Below are positions 18,227 through 29,514 of a stretch of 64,000 nt of DNA, in pieces. Numbering within the stretch: position 1 is the first letter of the stretch; each line of letters opens with the position of its first letter. The position numbers were made by a program, and so were the translations under genes. The DNA lies in contig NZ_AXAS01000044.1 in NCBI RefSeq assembly GCF_000472925.1, forward strand, positions 21,281 through 85,280. The letters run 5' to 3'. The notes under the pieces were generated by a model. It saw only the letters and a list, made by a program, of their open reading frames with translations, did no database searches and had not been told where the DNA came from. The stretch comes from Bradyrhizobium sp. Ec3.3. Lineage in GTDB: Bacteria > Pseudomonadota > Alphaproteobacteria > Rhizobiales > Xanthobacteraceae.

Positions 18227-19829
18227 AGTGTGACGCGGACGCGACCGCCGCCGGGATCGGCATTTGCTCGTCCAAGGCAGCGAGACGGGCATCGATGGCT
18301 TCGATGACCCGGCGCGAGAACGGTCCGAGATGCGCATAGGCCGCGATCATCGCGACCGCGATGCGCGCCGAGGACGTGTCGCGCTTGGCGCAGCTGAGGA
18401 AGGTTTTCCAGAGCGGACCGTGCGCTTCGGGAATGCTTGACGTGACGCGATGCACGGTTTCCAGCGCGCGCACCTTGTTGCGAATGTCGCCCTCGGGCAG
18501 CTCCGGCCGCTGCCGCGAGCGGTCGAGCATCGTCATCAACCGGTCGACACGGCTCGCATAAGCGACGGGATGATAGATGCTCTCCAGGACCTGCTTGTAA
18601 TCCGTCAGGATATCCCGCAGCGGGCGCACCGGATCAAAATTGATCCCGCCGGTGCACTGATCGCCCTCCGTGGTCGAGGCAAGATCGTGGTGCGCGTGCA
18701 GCCTGCCTTCGCGAGCCAGACGGCGGGTGAGCTGCGTGTTCGGCAAGGCATAGAGCAGACCGACCATGCAGACCGGAATGGCGGCCTCCTCGATGAAGCC
18801 GATCATGGCATCCGCCATCGAGACCTTCTCGCTGTCGAAGCCCACGATGAAGCCTGCGGTGACGAGCATCCCGGCGCCGTAAATCCTGTGAATGCTCTCG
18901 GCGATGTTGCGCCGCGTGTTCTGCTTCTTTCGCATCGCAACCAGCGTCGCCGGGTCCGGACTTTCGATACCGACGAAGATGCCGAAGAAGTTGGCTGCGG
19001 CCATCAGGTCCAGGAGTTCCGGATCATCGGCAAGGTTGACCGAAGCTTCGGTTGAAAATTCGAACGGGTAGTCGTGCGCGCGCTGCCATGCGGCGAGCTC
19101 GGGAAGGAACAGCTTGAGCGACTTCTTGTTGCCGATGAAATTGTCGTCGACGAAATCGAGATGGCCGCGGTAACCCATCTGGTAGAGCACATCGAGCTCG
19201 TTAAGCATCTGGGGCGTCGTCTTGGTGCGCGGGACGCGACCGTAGAGCTCGATGATGTCGCAGAATTCGCAGGTGAAGGGGCAGCCGCGGGAATACTGCA
19301 CACCGAGATAGAGATAGTCGTCGAACTTCAAGAGGTCGAAACGCGGCACCGGCGTCGTGGTCACGTCGGCCTGGAATTTCGGCGCGGTAAATACGCCTGA
19401 GCGGGCGCCGCGGTCCCAGGCTGCAATGAACTCGTCAATGACGCCTTCGGCTTCGCCCAGCACCTGGAAGTCGGCCCGCGCGTAGACGTGGGGACTCGAT
19501 GTCGGATCCGGGCCGCCGACGACCACCGGCTTGGCTCTGGCGCGGCAAAGCTCGATCAGCCGCAGCGCGTCGGCCTGTTGCGGCAACATTCCACCCGTGA
19601 AGACGACGTCTGCCCAGTCGAGATCGTCATCACCCAGCGCCGTCGTGTTGCAGTCGACGAGGCGTACCGTCCAGTTCTCGGGCAACATCGCCGCGACAGT
19701 GATCAACCCCAGGGGAGCCGCGGGGCGCCGGACGCCCATCAATTTGCAGGACTCGCCAAAACTCCAGAACGAGTCCGCCGTGAACAGCGGATAGAGCATG
19801 AGCACGTTGCAAGGGCGCGGCAGTTTCAT
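18207..19829 (-). CDS. B12-binding radical SAM protein (HpnP-like, DUF4070 type)
   Basis: A 540-residue class B radical SAM enzyme. The N-terminal cobalamin-binding Rossmann domain occupies about residues 1-140 (for example VVVGGPDPTSSPHVY). The iron-sulfur motif CPFTCEFC gives the CxxxCxxC cysteines 183, 187 and 190. The C-terminal DUF4070-like part includes STTEGDQCTGGINFDP. The plan matches hopanoid C-2 methylase HpnP and relatives, which methylate unactivated carbons with methylcobalamin. From memory of HpnP the sequence is clearly divergent, so I regard it as a paralogous family and leave the substrate open. There are no hopanoid genes nearby. Its 3' end overlaps the MFS gene. Confidence 0.85.
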   Translation of the reverse strand: MKLPRPCNVLMLYPLFTADSFWSFGESCKLMGVRRPAAPLGLITVAAMLPENWTVRLVDCNTTALGDDDLDWADVVFTGGMLPQQADALRLIELCRARAKPVVVGGPDPTSSPHVYARADFQVLGEAEGVIDEFIAAWDRGARSGVFTAPKFQADVTTTPVPRFDLLKFDDYLYLGVQYSRGCPFTCEFCDIIELYGRVPRTKTTPQMLNELDVLYQMGYRGHLDFVDDNFIGNKKSLKLFLPELAAWQRAHDYPFEFSTEASVNLADDPELLDLMAAANFFGIFVGIESPDPATLVAMRKKQNTRRNIAESIHRIYGAGMLVTAGFIVGFDSEKVSMADAMIGFIEEAAIPVCMVGLLYALPNTQLTRRLAREGRLHAHHDLASTTEGDQCTGGINFDPVRPLRDILTDYKQVLESIYHPVAYASRVDRLMTMLDRSRQRPELPEGDIRNKVRALETVHRVTSSIPEAHGPLWKTFLSCAKRDTSSARIAVAMIAAYAHLGPFSRRVIEAIDARLAALDEQMPIPAAVASASHSTSPPA

Positions 19830-20054
19830 GGAACCCCTTTAAGGCTTGGTACCGAGTGTATCAAAGCGCGCCAGTCTTGCATCCTTGCAAGCGGGACGAG
19901 CGGTCACTTTCTGTTCCAGTGCGGGTCAGTCGTCAGCCGAGCGTCGTAACAGGCCATCTTGCTGACGTTCGGGGCGAAGCGATGGCTCACTGATCCCTGT
20001 GTCCTGGCGGAACTCCCCACGACCAAAGTCTATTCCTGCAGCGCCCGTTCATCG

Positions 20055-20079
20055 GGAACCGGGCGACAGCCGAAGCTTT
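20055..20079 (+). promoter_or_regulatory. weak EcfG-like promoter candidate for the SPW gene
   Basis: GGAAC at 20055, 16 bases, then CTTT at 20076-20079. This differs from CGTT at one position. The spacing to the RBS and start at 20113 is natural, with a leader of about 27 nt. Confidence 0.35.
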
Positions 20080-20112
20080 TCTTCAGATATCCCCACGCGC
20101 AGGAGGTGCGTC

Positions 20113-20502
20113 ATGAGCAAGTGGCAAGAGCGCGAAACGGTACCCGATCTCTACAACCTGTTTCTCGCCGCCGTGTTGTTCTTATCGCCATGGCTGTTCA
20201 GGCTGACCAACGAGCAAGGCAAGGTTGACCTCTGGATCACGGGCGCGATCATCGGCATCGCCTCGCTGGCCGCCATCATCGCCTATCGCGACTGGGAGGA
20301 GTGGGTGAACGTCCTGATGGGCGTCTGGCTCATCGCGTCGCCCTGGCTGCTTGGCTTCCCGCATACGAGGGCGATGCATATCAGCATCGGAATGGGCGCC
20401 GTCATCACGCTTCTGGCCTTCCTCGATCTCTTCCTTCACTACGAGAAGAGGCACCCGGAGGAATTTGCTTCGCCAGGCGGACAGGAAGGACCTCATCCGT
20501 GA
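20113..20502 (+). CDS. SPW repeat membrane protein
   Basis: A 129-residue integral membrane protein with four hydrophobic segments. Two SPW repeats are visible: FLSPWLFRL and ASPWLLGF, each following a helix. The function of the family is not established; it is common in soil proteobacteria and often lies near stress genes. The start is supported by AGGAGGTGCGTC immediately before the ATG. It converges on the ABC ATPase gene, 24 bp apart. Confidence 0.85.
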   Translation: MSKWQERETVPDLYNLFLAAVLFLSPWLFRLTNEQGKVDLWITGAIIGIASLAAIIAYRDWEEWVNVLMGVWLIASPWLLGFPHTRAMHISIGMGAVITLLAFLDLFLHYEKRHPEEFASPGGQEGPHP

Positions 20503-20526
20503 GATGCGACGCATAGGCGCCGCCAC

Positions 20527-22395
<1,869 letters not shown>

Positions 22396-22430
22396 GCGAA
22401 GAACCTAACGCCTGCCGCGGAGACGGTGCG

Positions 22431-22552
22431 CACCCTCCCCCGCTTGCGGGGGAGGGTTGGGGAGAGGGTACTGCCATGATCGAGGCCCCCCAAGAAGAGA
22501 GAGCCCTCACCCGCGCGTTCGGCGCGACCTCTCCCGCAAGCGGGAGAGGTGA
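22431..22552. repeat. pair of GC-rich palindromes between ghrA-like and ABC ATPase genes
   Basis: CCCTCCCCCGC TTGC repeats back as GCGGGGGAGGG at 22433-22457, and CTCTCCCGC AA GCGGGAGAG lies at about 22530-22549. The outer parts also complement one another (GGAGAGGG with CCCTCACC). It looks like a REP/BIME-type chromosomal element. It interrupts the operon and could trim or terminate the transcript before the ATPase gene. Confidence 0.65.
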
Positions 22553-22596
22553 ACCGAGCTCGTGGCTGCACCGACATCACCATCGCCATCGTACCC

Positions 22597-23523
22597 TCAG
22601 TAGCCGCGGTCACGGTCAACGCGCCCAGGCAAGGCCTCGCCGCGGCGGTGGCGTGCGATGACGTCGAGCACGAACTCCACGGCCGTTTCCGGCTTGGTCG
22701 TGCTTGCGATATGCGGCGTCAGAAGAATGCGCGGATGGCTCCAGAACGGATGGCCTGCAGGCAGCGGCTCGGGCTCGGCAACATCGAGAACGGCAGCCGA
22801 CAGCACGCCGCTGTCGAGCGCCGCGATGAGATCGGCTCCGACCAGATGCCCGCCTCGCCCGACATTGAGAAGCCGGGCGCCACGCGGCAGATGCGCGAAC
22901 AGATTTGCGTTGAGGATGCCGCGCGTCTCCGACGTCAGCGGCAGCAGGCAGACGAGAATGTCGGTTTGCCCGAGAAAATCGGGCAACGCGCCCGCGCCCA
23001 CAAAGCAGGTCACGCCCGCGATGCTTCGCGGCGAACGATTCCAGCCTAGAAGCGGAAAGCCGAACGACTTGAGTCGCCCGAGCAGGGCCTGACCGAGCAG
23101 GCCGAGCCCCATCACGCCGACACGCCGCTCGCCGGTCTGGGTGACTGGAAGCTCTCGCCAGACCTGCTCCCGCTGCTGGGCGATGAAGTGCACGAGATCG
23201 CGATGCAGCGCCAGCACGGCCATGCTGGCGTATTCGAGCATGCGCTCGGTGATGCCGGGCTCGAGCATGCGGACAAGCGGAATGTGAGGGGGAAGTTTTG
23301 TGATATCGAATTGATCGACGCCTGCCCCCACTGAGAAGACGAGTTCGAGATTGGGAAAGGACTTCGCGATGTCGTCCGGCGGCATCCACGCCACCAGATA
23401 GCGCACTTCCGTGGGATCGCCGATGTCGGGCCAGAGCCGGAACGGCAGGTCGGGCGCTCGCTCGGCGAAGAGGCGCGCCCACTCCGCGCCGCGAACCATA
23501 TTGGCCTTGTAGAGAACCGTCAT
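22597..23523 (-). CDS. 2-hydroxyacid dehydrogenase, GhrA (glyoxylate/hydroxypyruvate reductase A) type
   Basis: A 308-residue D-isomer-specific 2-hydroxyacid dehydrogenase reducing glyoxylate, hydroxypyruvate or a related 2-oxo acid. The NAD(P) loop is GVMGLGLLGQALL. The catalytic set is visible: the Arg of NVGRGGHLV, Glu in LDVAEPEPLP, and His in LTPHIAS. The N-terminal KSFPNLELVFSVGAGVDQ is typical of GhrA. It lies 13 bp after the FAD oxidoreductase gene, so it probably reduces the oxo acid that enzyme produces (inference). Confidence 0.9.
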   Translation of the reverse strand: MTVLYKANMVRGAEWARLFAERAPDLPFRLWPDIGDPTEVRYLVAWMPPDDIAKSFPNLELVFSVGAGVDQFDITKLPPHIPLVRMLEPGITERMLEYASMAVLALHRDLVHFIAQQREQVWRELPVTQTGERRVGVMGLGLLGQALLGRLKSFGFPLLGWNRSPRSIAGVTCFVGAGALPDFLGQTDILVCLLPLTSETRGILNANLFAHLPRGARLLNVGRGGHLVGADLIAALDSGVLSAAVLDVAEPEPLPAGHPFWSHPRILLTPHIASTTKPETAVEFVLDVIARHRRGEALPGRVDRDRGY

Positions 23524-23536
23524 GCCACCGAAACTC

Positions 23537-24865
23537 TCAGAACGGGCTGACCGGCGCGAGCCGCCGGCCGTCGATCATGCGCTTGTGGCTGTAGGCGGCG
23601 GGATCGACCAGCGGTGTCGAGCCCGTCACGATATCGGCGGCAAGCTTGCCGGCCGCAGGCCCGATGCCAAAGCCGTGGCCGGAAAAGCCGGTCGCGAGGA
23701 AGAAGCCCGGCAGCGCCTCGACGGGCGAGATCACCGGAATGGTATCGGGCGTGGTGTCGATCGTGCCGCCCCAGGCTTCGGCGATCTCGATGTCCTTCAA
23801 CTCAGGGTTCGATTTGATCAGCGCTGATAGCGCCGAAGTGACCAGCGACATGTCGGGCTCGGGATCACGCACGCGCTCAGCCTCGAACGGTGACGGCTTG
23901 TCAAAACTCCAGCTCGTGCCGCGCATGATCTGGTCGAAGAACGACTTGCCAAACGACAGTTTCAGTCCGTTCTTGCGATGCTGATAGGTCGGCCAGAAGG
24001 TCCGCGCGTAACGGAAGAGATCGGGCGACAGCTCCACCGTGCCGCGGTTGCGCACCGCGAGCGTAAAACCGCCGTCGAGGCGGCGGCGGATGCAGAAGAA
24101 GTCGGTTCCGAGCGCACCCGACGTGATCTCCGGCCCCGGCGTGGTCCGGCACGCGGTGGCATTGACGAGACCGATCGGCAGCTCGATGCCATGGCGCCGG
24201 CAGAACAGCGACGACCACGCACCGCCCGCAAGCAACACGGACTGTGCGCGGACGGTCCCCTTCTCGGTGACGACGGCGCTGACATGTCCGCCTTGGGTCT
24301 CGAGCCCGCGCGCGGCGCAGCCTTGATGGATGGTCACGCCGTGCTTGCGCGCGGCGACGGCGAGCGCGGGCACAGCCATCGACGGTTCGGCGCGTCCGTC
24401 GCTCGGCGTGTGCAGGCCGCCGACCCATTTGTCGGCATTGCCGGGCAGGCGCTCGGCGATCTCGGACGGCGTCAGGATCGTGGAGTGAACCTGCTGCTCG
24501 CGTGCAACGGCGGCCCAACGCTCCCAGCCGGCAAGCTCGTCCTTGCTCTTGGTCAGAAACAAGACGCCGGTGCGCCGGAAGCCGGCATCGACGCCGGCAT
24601 CGTTCTGCATGTCCTCCCACAGCCGCAGCGCCTCGCGCGCCAGCGGAATCTCCTCGCGGGCGCGGCCCTGCTGGCGGCACCAGCCCCAATTGCGGCTCGA
24701 CTGCTCGGCGCCGACATGCCCCTTCTCGAGAAGCGCGACGGAATGTCCCTTCCTCGCCAGATGATAGGCCGCGGAGACACCGATGACGCCGCCCCCGATG
24801 ACGACGATGTCTGCCTGCGCCGGCAGGCGTTCGTCGCTTGCTATACGGTTGAGCGGCGGGGACAT
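23537..24865 (-). CDS. FAD-dependent amine/amino-acid oxidoreductase (DAO family)
   Basis: A 442-residue flavoenzyme of the D-amino-acid oxidase superfamily, oxidising a secondary or primary amine. The FAD-binding motif VVIGGGVIGVSAAYHLARKG is at about 21-40. The second substrate/FAD part is FLATGFSGHGFGIGPAAGKL. EQSSRNWGWCRQQGR follows the FAD site and includes a Cys that could attach FAD covalently in related oxidases, although I cannot prove this. The RBS AGGAGTGTCCC precedes the ATG. Its position inside a peptide/opine-type importer operon suggests it oxidises the imported compound. Confidence 0.9.
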   Translation of the reverse strand: MSPPLNRIASDERLPAQADIVVIGGGVIGVSAAYHLARKGHSVALLEKGHVGAEQSSRNWGWCRQQGRAREEIPLAREALRLWEDMQNDAGVDAGFRRTGVLFLTKSKDELAGWERWAAVAREQQVHSTILTPSEIAERLPGNADKWVGGLHTPSDGRAEPSMAVPALAVAARKHGVTIHQGCAARGLETQGGHVSAVVTEKGTVRAQSVLLAGGAWSSLFCRRHGIELPIGLVNATACRTTPGPEITSGALGTDFFCIRRRLDGGFTLAVRNRGTVELSPDLFRYARTFWPTYQHRKNGLKLSFGKSFFDQIMRGTSWSFDKPSPFEAERVRDPEPDMSLVTSALSALIKSNPELKDIEIAEAWGGTIDTTPDTIPVISPVEALPGFFLATGFSGHGFGIGPAAGKLAADIVTGSTPLVDPAAYSHKRMIDGRRLAPVSPF

Positions 24866-24908
24866 GGGACACTCCTGGTGTTCAGTTCGAGCGAAGCGGG
24901 TCTGCTCG

Positions 24909-25784
24909 TCATGGGATGTTCATTCGCGGATCGAGCGCGTCGCGCAAGCCGTCGCCGAGGAAGTTGAAGCTCGTCACCGCAAGCGTGATGGCGACGCCCG
25001 GCGCGATCGCAAGCCAGGGCGCGCTGGTGAGATAGATCTGGGCATTGTTGAGCATGTTGCCCCAGCTCGCTGCCGGCGGCTGGATGCCGTAGCCGAGATA
25101 GCTGACATAGGACTCCAGCAGGATCGCCTTGGCGACGTTCAGCGTCGCCGCCACCACGATCGGCGCGATCGCATTGGGCACCAGCTCACGGAACATGATG
25201 CGCAGGTTCGAGGAGCCGAAGGCGACGGCGGCAATCGCGAATTCACGCTCGCGCAGCGAACGGACCTGGGCCTCGACGACGCGGGCGACCGCCATCCAGG
25301 CGGTCGCCGCGATCAGCACGGTGGTGGTGACGAGGCCCGGCTCGGTGAGTGCCGCAAGCGCCAGCAGAAGAAAGATCGTCGGGAAGCACAGCACCGCGTC
25401 GACGAGCCGCATCAGCACCGCGCCAATGACGCCACCATAAAAGCCGGCGAACGCGCCGACGACGATGCCGACGGCCATTGCGATCACCATCGCAACGATT
25501 CCGATCGAGAGCGACACCCGCCCGCCCATCATCAACCGCGCCAGCACGTCGCGGCCGAGCTCGTCCGTGCCGAGGATATGCGCGCCCGACAGTGGCGGCG
25601 CGAACCGTTTCAGCACGTCGATATAGGTGTCGTCGAACGGCAGAAGATAAGGGCCGAATGCCGAGCCGAGGACGAGGATGAGAATGATGATGGCGCCTGC
25701 CAGCGCAAGCCGGTGGCGACGGAAGCGCAGCCAGGCGGCGTGAGCGGGCGCGGGCTGGGCGATCTGCATGGCGGCTGTGCTCAT
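24909..25784 (-). CDS. ABC importer permease, DppC type
   Basis: A 291-residue inner-membrane permease with about six spans. It contains the early HILGTDELGRDVLARLMMGGR and the EAA-like coupling loop near FGSSNLRIMFRELVPNAIAP. The ending PRMNIP is usual. The frame continues far upstream, but the real start is the ATG two bases after the dppB-type stop, as expected for translational coupling. It pairs with the permease encoded at 25787-26737. Confidence 0.92.
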   Translation of the reverse strand: MSTAAMQIAQPAPAHAAWLRFRRHRLALAGAIIILILVLGSAFGPYLLPFDDTYIDVLKRFAPPLSGAHILGTDELGRDVLARLMMGGRVSLSIGIVAMVIAMAVGIVVGAFAGFYGGVIGAVLMRLVDAVLCFPTIFLLLALAALTEPGLVTTTVLIAATAWMAVARVVEAQVRSLREREFAIAAVAFGSSNLRIMFRELVPNAIAPIVVAATLNVAKAILLESYVSYLGYGIQPPAASWGNMLNNAQIYLTSAPWLAIAPGVAITLAVTSFNFLGDGLRDALDPRMNIP

Positions 25785-25786
25785 CG

Positions 25787-26737
25787 CTATCCGACCCGGA
25801 TGCGCGGATCGACGACGGCATAGAGGATGTCGGCGATGAGAGAGCCGATCAACACCATCGTCGCAGAGAACATCAAGATGCCCATCACCACCGGATAGTC
25901 GCGATAGCCGATGGAATCGAGGAACAGGCGGCCCATGCCGGGCCAGGTGAACACGGTCTCGGCGACCAGCGCGCCGCCGAGCAGAGTCGGAAACTGAAGG
26001 CCGGCTACCGTGATCATCGGCAGCAGCGCGTTGCGCAAGGCGTGCAGCGTAAGGATGCGCCATTCGGGCATGCCCTTGGCACGCGCGGTGCGGATGTAGT
26101 CCTGATTGATCACCTCGAGCATGGAGGAGCGCATGAAGCGTCCCCACATCGCGGTCTCGACCAGCGCCAGCACCATGGCCGGAGCGATCAGGTGATGCAG
26201 AAGATCGAGGAAGGAGCCGTCCCCGATGGTCTGCCGATCGCCGGAGGGAAGCCAGCCGAGCTTGACAGAGAAAACATAGATGGTGACGAGCCCGAACCAG
26301 AAGGTCGGGATCGACAGCGCGACCATGGCGCCGACGGTTGCGAGCGTATCGAACAGCGAATAGCGGCGCAGCGCGCCAAGTACACCGATCCAGCAGCCGA
26401 GCAGAACGGCGATGATGGTTGCGGTCGCCATCAGCTCGAAGGTGGCACCAAGATGCGAGCCGATGACTGATAGCACCACCTCGCCGTCGCGATAGGAGCG
26501 CCCCCAATCGCCTTTCAGCATGCGGCCGAACCAGTCGAGATACTGTATCGGCAGCGGACGATCGAGCCCTAGCTGGCGAGCGACGCGGTCGAGGTCCTCC
26601 TGCGTCATTTGCGCGGAGGCCGCAAATTGCGAGAGCGGGCCGCCTGGCGCCAGATGCAGCATCGCAAAGCCGAGCGCGGAGACGATCACCAGCAGCATCA
26701 TCGCCTGCGCCAGGCGATTGGCGACGTAACGGGCCAT
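25787..26737 (-). CDS. ABC importer permease, DppB type
   Basis: A 316-residue inner-membrane permease with about six spans. The N-terminus MARYVANRLAQAMMLLVIVS and the coupling-loop region YIRTARAKGMPEWRI are family hallmarks. LDPRIR-like ending: VDPRIRVG. It lies 27 bp downstream of the binding-protein gene and is followed directly by the second permease. Confidence 0.93.
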   Translation of the reverse strand: MARYVANRLAQAMMLLVIVSALGFAMLHLAPGGPLSQFAASAQMTQEDLDRVARQLGLDRPLPIQYLDWFGRMLKGDWGRSYRDGEVVLSVIGSHLGATFELMATATIIAVLLGCWIGVLGALRRYSLFDTLATVGAMVALSIPTFWFGLVTIYVFSVKLGWLPSGDRQTIGDGSFLDLLHHLIAPAMVLALVETAMWGRFMRSSMLEVINQDYIRTARAKGMPEWRILTLHALRNALLPMITVAGLQFPTLLGGALVAETVFTWPGMGRLFLDSIGYRDYPVVMGILMFSATMVLIGSLIADILYAVVDPRIRVG

Positions 26738-26764
26738 CTCAGGCGATCCCGCAGGCCGGATCCA

Positions 26765-28456
26765 TCACGCCCAGTACCATTCGCGGATATTCCAGCAGTT
26801 GATCGAGGTGTTGATGTTGGGACGGAAGCCCTGCAGCCCCTCCTTGACGCCCTCGGCAATGAACCCCTGGAACAGCGGCAGGATGGCGAGATCGTTGCGG
26901 ATGAGCTTTTGCAGATCGCCGTAGGTGGTCTTGCGCTGCGCCAGATCGAACTGCTTGGCGCCCTCGGCAAGGAGACGGTCGGCCTCCGCGCTCTGGTACT
27001 GATAGGTATTGTAACCGCGGCCGCCCTTGGCGGGAATGGCGCCGGACCCGAAGCGCGGCGTCACGTCGGGATCGCTGCCCAGCATGAAGTTAACGGACAC
27101 CAGCACCGAATTGAATTTCGACTGCTGCCAGTAATCACCCCAGATCACCGCAGCCGGCATGTTGTTCACGCGCATGGCGGCGCCGATCGCCCGCCAATCC
27201 TGGATCAGGAGCTGCTGGGTCTGCTCGCGCACGGCATTGCCAGATGTCGTCGAGTTGGTGAATTCGAGCTTGACGCCGCCCTTCTCGCGAACGCCACCGG
27301 AGCCGCGGACCCATCCGGCGGCATCGAGCAGCGCATTGGCCTTGGCCGGATCGTAGCTGTGCTGCGGCAGGCCTTGCTGGAACGACCAGGCCTGCTGCGG
27401 CACGAAGCTTTCGGTCAGCGTCGGCAGGCCGTAGTTGAGCGCTTCGATGATCGCCTTCTTGTTGATCGCGAGGTAAAGCGCCTCGCGCACCGTGCGATCG
27501 GCGAACGGGCCGAATTCCAGGTTGGGCGCAATATGCTCCACCGAGGACGTCGAGGAGACGAAGATCTTCCGCCCCTTCAGCGTCTTCGCCTCCTGCACGA
27601 AGTTCGGCTGGATGCCCTGCAGGCCGGTGTAGTCGACCTGACCAGTGCGGAATTGCGTGTAGAGAACGGTGAGGTCGGGGATGTATTTGAAGACCACACG
27701 TTCGAGGTACGGCCCCTTGCCGTGGTAGCCGGCATAGGCATTGAGCAGAATATGGTCGCCCGGCACGCGCTCGCCCCAGCGGAACGGTCCGGTTCCGACC
27801 GGCGCATTGTGGAACGGCGAGGCGTTCGGATCGGACACTTTCTCCAGGATGTGCTTGGGCACGATGAAAGTCAGCGATCCCAGGATCGACATGTAGGGCG
27901 AATACGGCCGCTCCATGCGCCAGTGAATCTCGTCGGGCGCGACGACCGTGATGTCCTTCACCAGGCTGTGGCCAACGCGGCTGCGCGCACGAAAGTCCGG
28001 ATTGTTGTTCAGCTCAAGCGAGAACTTCACATCCTCCGCCGTGAACGGCGTGCCGTCGTGCCACTTCACGTCGTTGCGCAGCTTGACCTTCCAGGTCAGC
28101 CCGTCGGCCGACAGCCCGCCATTCTCGATTGAAGGGACTTCGCGAGCGAGATCGGGAACGAACTTGCCGTCGGGATCGATGAACCAGAGCGGCGAGAACA
28201 CTTGCCACCAAACGCCCTGATCGACCTCGATGCTGGGCATCAGGGGATGAAAGACGGTCGGCTCCTGCGACAGTGCCGCGATCACCTGCCCGCGCGGCTT
28301 GTCCGGCGGATTGGTCGGACGTTCGGTTTGCGCGAAAGCCGTGCCTGAAAGGCCCCATCCGGCGGCTGCGCTCGCGCCAAACTGGATGAACTGGCGGCGG
28401 TTCGGGATGCCGGAACGCAGTGCTGGAACGCCGAACTTGCCGGTCTCGCCTGCCAT
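26765..28456 (-). CDS. ABC importer substrate-binding protein, family 5 (peptide/opine type), Tat-exported
   Basis: A 563-residue periplasmic receptor. The leader carries a twin-arginine motif, NRRQFIQFGASAAAGWGL, ending GTAFAQ, so it is probably exported folded by Tat. The mature part shows family-5 features: DLAREVPSIENGGLSADGLTW and WHDGTPFTAEDVKFSLE. The start at 28456 is preferred because GGAGAG lies five bases upstream; an ATG eight codons earlier lacks this. It is the first gene of the six-gene import and oxidation unit and is divergent from the XRE-cupin regulator. Confidence 0.93.
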   Translation of the reverse strand: MAGETGKFGVPALRSGIPNRRQFIQFGASAAAGWGLSGTAFAQTERPTNPPDKPRGQVIAALSQEPTVFHPLMPSIEVDQGVWWQVFSPLWFIDPDGKFVPDLAREVPSIENGGLSADGLTWKVKLRNDVKWHDGTPFTAEDVKFSLELNNNPDFRARSRVGHSLVKDITVVAPDEIHWRMERPYSPYMSILGSLTFIVPKHILEKVSDPNASPFHNAPVGTGPFRWGERVPGDHILLNAYAGYHGKGPYLERVVFKYIPDLTVLYTQFRTGQVDYTGLQGIQPNFVQEAKTLKGRKIFVSSTSSVEHIAPNLEFGPFADRTVREALYLAINKKAIIEALNYGLPTLTESFVPQQAWSFQQGLPQHSYDPAKANALLDAAGWVRGSGGVREKGGVKLEFTNSTTSGNAVREQTQQLLIQDWRAIGAAMRVNNMPAAVIWGDYWQQSKFNSVLVSVNFMLGSDPDVTPRFGSGAIPAKGGRGYNTYQYQSAEADRLLAEGAKQFDLAQRKTTYGDLQKLIRNDLAILPLFQGFIAEGVKEGLQGFRPNINTSINCWNIREWYWA

Positions 28457-28666
28457 GACCACTCTCCGATTCTCGCGCACGGCACCCTCTCCCGCGCCCC
28501 GTGACCCGGCAAAGGGACAGGAGTGGGCTTTAGTGCTTCTAAATTATTCGAACGAAATTTCATCACGGCTAAATACACCTGTCAATCGCATTGCTAGTAT
28601 GCGTCACATTTTCAATCCGACTGAACTGCGCCTGATGATGCGGCGAGATGATGCAGGAGAGCAATA

Positions 28667-29296
28667 ATGGCTGGGCGCGGCGAGACGAGCATTCCGAACA
28701 ACGCCCCGATCGACAGCGACGAGGCGGTCGACCAGCGTCTCGGCGAGACCGTGCGCCTGCTTCGTCAGCGCGCCGGCCTCTCGATCCAGGACGTCGCCAA
28801 TCGCACGGGCCTCTCCACCGGCATGATCAGCCAGCTCGAACGCGCGCGCGCCATGCCGTCGGTGCGCACACTGCGCCTGCTCAGCATCGCGCTGGACGTG
28901 CCGATCTCCTATTTCTTCGAGACCAGCGATCCCAGCGAGGCACCGCGCTACATCGTGCGCAAGAACAGCCGGCGGCTGCTTCGGCTCACTGCCAGCGGCG
29001 TCGTCAAGGAAGCGCTGACACCGGAAGGGAAAGGCCAACTCGAACTCTATGAGCTCACGCTCAACCCTGGCGGCTCGTCGGGCACCGACTTCTTCCAGCA
29101 CACCGGCGAGAAGGCGGGCTACATATTGTCCGGCAGCCTGCGGCTATGGCTCGACAATCAGGCCCATCTGCTCGAGGCCGGAGACAGCTTCCGCTTCCCG
29201 AGCATCGTGCCGCACATGTTCGACAACCCGACGCAGCAGGTGGCGCGGGTGATCTGGGTGACGACGCTGCGCCAGACCGATCCGCCGGCCGGTTGA
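28667..29296 (+). CDS. XRE-family regulator with cupin domain
   Basis: A 209-residue transcription factor. The N-terminal helix-turn-helix spans about residues 27-80 (AGLSIQDVANRTGLSTGMIS). The C-terminal cupin barrel at about 115-200 includes HTGEKAGYILSGSLRLWL and SFRFPSIVPHMFDNP, a likely small-molecule sensor. The RBS AGGAGAGCAATA precedes the ATG. Its divergent position suggests it controls the importer operon at 28456. Relatives such as PuuR control amine or amino-acid catabolism, which agrees with an amine oxidase target. Confidence 0.9.
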   Translation: MAGRGETSIPNNAPIDSDEAVDQRLGETVRLLRQRAGLSIQDVANRTGLSTGMISQLERARAMPSVRTLRLLSIALDVPISYFFETSDPSEAPRYIVRKNSRRLLRLTASGVVKEALTPEGKGQLELYELTLNPGGSSGTDFFQHTGEKAGYILSGSLRLWLDNQAHLLEAGDSFRFPSIVPHMFDNPTQQVARVIWVTTLRQTDPPAG

Positions 29297-29514
29297 GGCC
29301 GTTGTGCAAGCACCTCATGAGCTCTGCGCGCCTCGCCGATGCGCACACGGCATAGCCGTGAAGACGGCGTAACACCGCATCCTCGACAATCTTCCCGCTC
29401 CCACAAGATTCTTAGCGGGCCCAACCCCAGATTGTTGATTTGAAACGGTTCCGTTTGCCGGACAGATTGCGCGCCTTGGGCCTCATCGGTGGATGGGCCA
29501 ATCAGGGGACTGCG

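Noticed and set aside
25785..26507. N-terminal extension of the dppC-type frame
   Set aside because: It is a shadow of the dppB gene. The conserved start lies two bases after the dppB stop.
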